Source of the DNA: a bacterium
GTDB taxonomy: Bacteria; Cyanobacteriota; Vampirovibrionia; Gastranaerophilales; Gastranaerophilaceae
Assembly (NCBI GenBank): GCA_017541565.1
Contig: JAFXYU010000265.1
Coordinates: forward strand, 1 to 6,321
Direction of reading: 5' to 3'
DNA: 6,321 bases
Shown one piece after another: positions 5,165 to 6,321 of this stretch. Within the stretch, counting starts at the first letter, position 1, and each line of letters opens with the position of its first letter. A model generated the notes under the pieces. It saw nothing but the letters and a program-made list of their open reading frames with translations, did no database searches and was not told the origin of the DNA. Made by a program: the position numbers and the translations under genes.

Positions 5165-5992
5165 ATGACAGCACAGGCGGAAATTGATTCGGACAGTGTG
5201 CAAGTTGCTGTTTTTTCTTTAAAAAGGCTTTTCGCTCCGGTAAAATTTCTTGCAGACCAAATTTTGGCAGTAGCGCCATGTATCGGTTTGTATTTAATTT
5301 TGGCATTTAAGAATAAAAATATTAAAGCGGGAAATGAGTCGCTCAACATTTCGGATAAAGTTTTTCTTCTCACCGTGTGTATAGTTCCGGCACTCGCGCA
5401 AGGAATTATGGGACTTATAACAGGAGGGTACATCCACGGAAGTTGGGGTTCGATAATGATTGCTTTTACAGGAATCGTTCTTTTTGCATTCTTCCCGACT
5501 AAATTTAACGAAAAGAGTTTTTCTTTCTTTGTGAAAATGATTTATATTGTACTTTTCATCTGGATTACCATAATGGTAGTTTTTTCCCAACTCCAAGTAA
5601 AACACGCAATTTCGTACCCTTATGAATCCAACATAAAAGCATTCCACGAAATTTGGGATAAACAAACAAACGGCGCTGATTTGAAATACATAGGCGGACA
5701 TATTGACTATATTTTTCAATTCCGTGTATACGATAAAACCCGTCCGCACGTTATATTGGAATCCTTCAGGTACAAAAACCCGTGGGAAAATCACGATGAT
5801 ATCTTAAAATCGGGCGCGCTGATATTTTCCAAAAAGGAAAACAAATTAGAAAAAACCGTGCGTGAAACAATAATAAACCTGCCCGAAGATTACAAAATCA
5901 CACCGGAAATGTTTGAATATGAGATAAAAAATAAAGTCGGCAGAATCAAAAAGTTTAAAGTTTATTATGTAGTTATCCCGCCTCAGGGGTAA
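5165..5992 (+). CDS. GT39/ArnT-like membrane glycosyltransferase, C-terminal half (continuation in -1 frame)
   Basis: Coordinates give the longest ATG-started frame (275 residues), but family-like sequence in this frame begins at 5072, directly behind the A7 run: NRAYIAVLTGLVVISPHILW, then LIKHDFFSFAYMTAQ, which continues the membrane segment begun in the N-terminal half. The ATG at 5165 falls inside this continuous stretch and has no ribosome-binding site, so it is not a true gene start. Within the 275-residue frame there are hydrophobic segments at about 31-48, 66-84, 93-110 and 121-141, with a GGYIHGSWGS turn at 87-96. A soluble tail of about 130 residues follows (from SQLQVKHAISYPYES), ending IPPQG. 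Hydrophobic helices followed by a C-terminal periplasmic domain is the ArnT-like arrangement. Joined to 4491-5087 it makes one gene; separately it is probably untranslated unless slippage occurs. A terminator follows 82 nt after the stop. Confidence 0.75.
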   Translation: MTAQAEIDSDSVQVAVFSLKRLFAPVKFLADQILAVAPCIGLYLILAFKNKNIKAGNESLNISDKVFLLTVCIVPALAQGIMGLITGGYIHGSWGSIMIAFTGIVLFAFFPTKFNEKSFSFFVKMIYIVLFIWITIMVVFSQLQVKHAISYPYESNIKAFHEIWDKQTNGADLKYIGGHIDYIFQFRVYDKTRPHVILESFRYKNPWENHDDILKSGALIFSKKENKLEKTVRETIINLPEDYKITPEMFEYEIKNKVGRIKKFKVYYVVIPPQG

Positions 5993-6010
5993 AGGGGGTA
6001 AAGGAGTAAA
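5984..6010 (+). repeat. Short degenerate tandem repeat of GGGGTAAA
   Basis: Spanning the glycosyltransferase stop codon are three near copies in a row: AGGGGTAAA, GGGGGTAAA, GGAGTAAA, followed by a weaker TAGAGT. No open frame of useful length follows, so these are not obviously ribosome sites. It may be simple-sequence drift; nothing else is recognised between 5993 and 6073. Confidence 0.4.
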
Positions 6011-6073
6011 TAGAGTGGTCATGAGGTAAATATAATAATGTGGTGATTCTGCGTCTTACCTAAACAAAAGCAA

Positions 6074-6107
6074 TAAAAAAAGACTGACAAAAGTCAGTCT
6101 TTTTTTA
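6074..6107. terminator. Bidirectional intrinsic terminator
   Basis: TA7GACTGAC (6074-6088) pairs perfectly over 15 bp with GTCAGTCT7A (6093-6107) around an AAAA loop. On either strand the GACTGAC stem is followed by seven T, so it can end the glycosyltransferase transcript from the left and any - strand transcript entering from the right. Confidence 0.92.
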
Positions 6108-6109
6108 TT

Positions 6110-6321
6110 CTCCCGGAGATGGATTGTCTTTTTGTGCTTCGCTTGGCGCTGTCTTGGATTTGCTCCACGCTCGAATAGCTTCGCCTTTTATGCCTTTCGG
6201 CATAAGCAGGCTTCGTATTCTCGCTATCCGGACTTCCGTCCGTCCGCAAATCCGCTCGAACCAAACAAGGCTCCGCCTTGTGGTGGTTCTGTTTCTACTT
6301 CCCGACATAGATAAAACGAGG
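6110..6321. other. GC-richer, hairpin-rich segment of unknown nature
   Basis: This last stretch is about 52% G+C over 6111-6300, well above the rest of the window. It holds three small perfect hairpins: TTATGCC/GGCATAA (6188-6194/6199-6205), CGGAC/GTCCG (6229-6233/6238-6242) and ACAAGGC/GCCTTGT (6265-6271/6275-6281). GCTTCG recurs at 6136, 6178 and 6210. Read on the - strand the loops are GAAA, GGAA and GGA, which is RNA-like. A 67-codon frame on the - strand (6308 to 6105: MSGSRNRTTTRRSLVWFERI...) is open to the window edge, and an overlapping + strand frame exists at 6132-6314. Neither has a ribosome site or a recognised family, and the first ends inside the terminator, so I call neither a gene. 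It could be a structured RNA, a dispersed repeat or the tail of something to the right. Confidence 0.4.

Noticed and set aside
5080..5794. Antisense frames over the C-terminal half of the glycosyltransferase
   Set aside because: The sense strand continues a coherent membrane protein; the antisense frames show none.
6132..6314. + strand 60-codon frame in the GC-rich right end
   Set aside because: It has no ribosome site, directly follows a terminator, and overlaps an equally open - strand frame; low stop density is expected from the higher G+C.
6105..6321. tRNA gene suggested by a GGTTCGA string on the - strand
   Set aside because: The flanking bases do not form a T-stem, and no acceptor or anticodon arm can be drawn around it.

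Overview
The window is a 6.3-kb piece of an AT-rich bacterial chromosome. Genes lie mostly on the + strand, have Shine-Dalgarno sites of the AAGGA or AGGAGG type, and are separated by clear intrinsic terminators. Wording in several proteins (the M17 aminopeptidase, the GT39-like membrane protein, and a lipase-like remnant with a TRSDGTKVSGYYR tail) resembles what I remember from gut non-photosynthetic Cyanobacteria (Gastranaerophilales/Melainabacteria). That is recollection, not a search result, and should be held loosely.

Layout. At the left edge two related small membrane-protein genes lie in tandem on the - strand. The first (216-551) is intact with three hydrophobic segments. The second (1-167) runs off the window and is readable only if a -1 shift is made in an A7 run. 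Divergent from them is the N-terminal remnant of a lipase-like alpha/beta hydrolase (588-900). Its catalytic centre is missing and an 8-bp hairpin sits at the junction with an out-of-frame C-terminal tail. A long hairpin at 928-975 ends this unit. Next comes a complete leucyl aminopeptidase gene (pepA, 1091-2491) with all metal-binding and catalytic residues, closed by a very strong terminator.

The centre holds a two-gene unit. A 74-residue basic protein of unknown function appears to be made from a leaderless mRNA. It overlaps by 8 nt a Y-family translesion DNA polymerase (2796-4016) that starts at TTG and has a QLSLF beta-clamp motif. No UmuD-like partner is present. Just downstream is a promoter with a consensus -10 inside a palindrome. 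It is followed by a leader whose 5' part can pair over 16 positions with the ribosome-binding site and start codon of an XRE-type regulator (4136-4486). Four nt further on starts a GT39/ArnT-like membrane glycosyltransferase gene. It is split into two frames (4491-5087 and 5072-5992) at another A7 run.

A bidirectional terminator (6074-6107) closes this unit. The last 210 bases are about half G+C, much richer than the rest, and hold several small hairpins whose loops are GNRA-like when read on the - strand. Their identity is unresolved.

Most worth a second look are the structured leader masking the XRE start, the small leaderless gene coupled to the translesion polymerase, and the two A7 runs that each need one extra A to restore a gene. 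I see no CRISPR array, no rRNA or tRNA gene and no complete insertion sequence.
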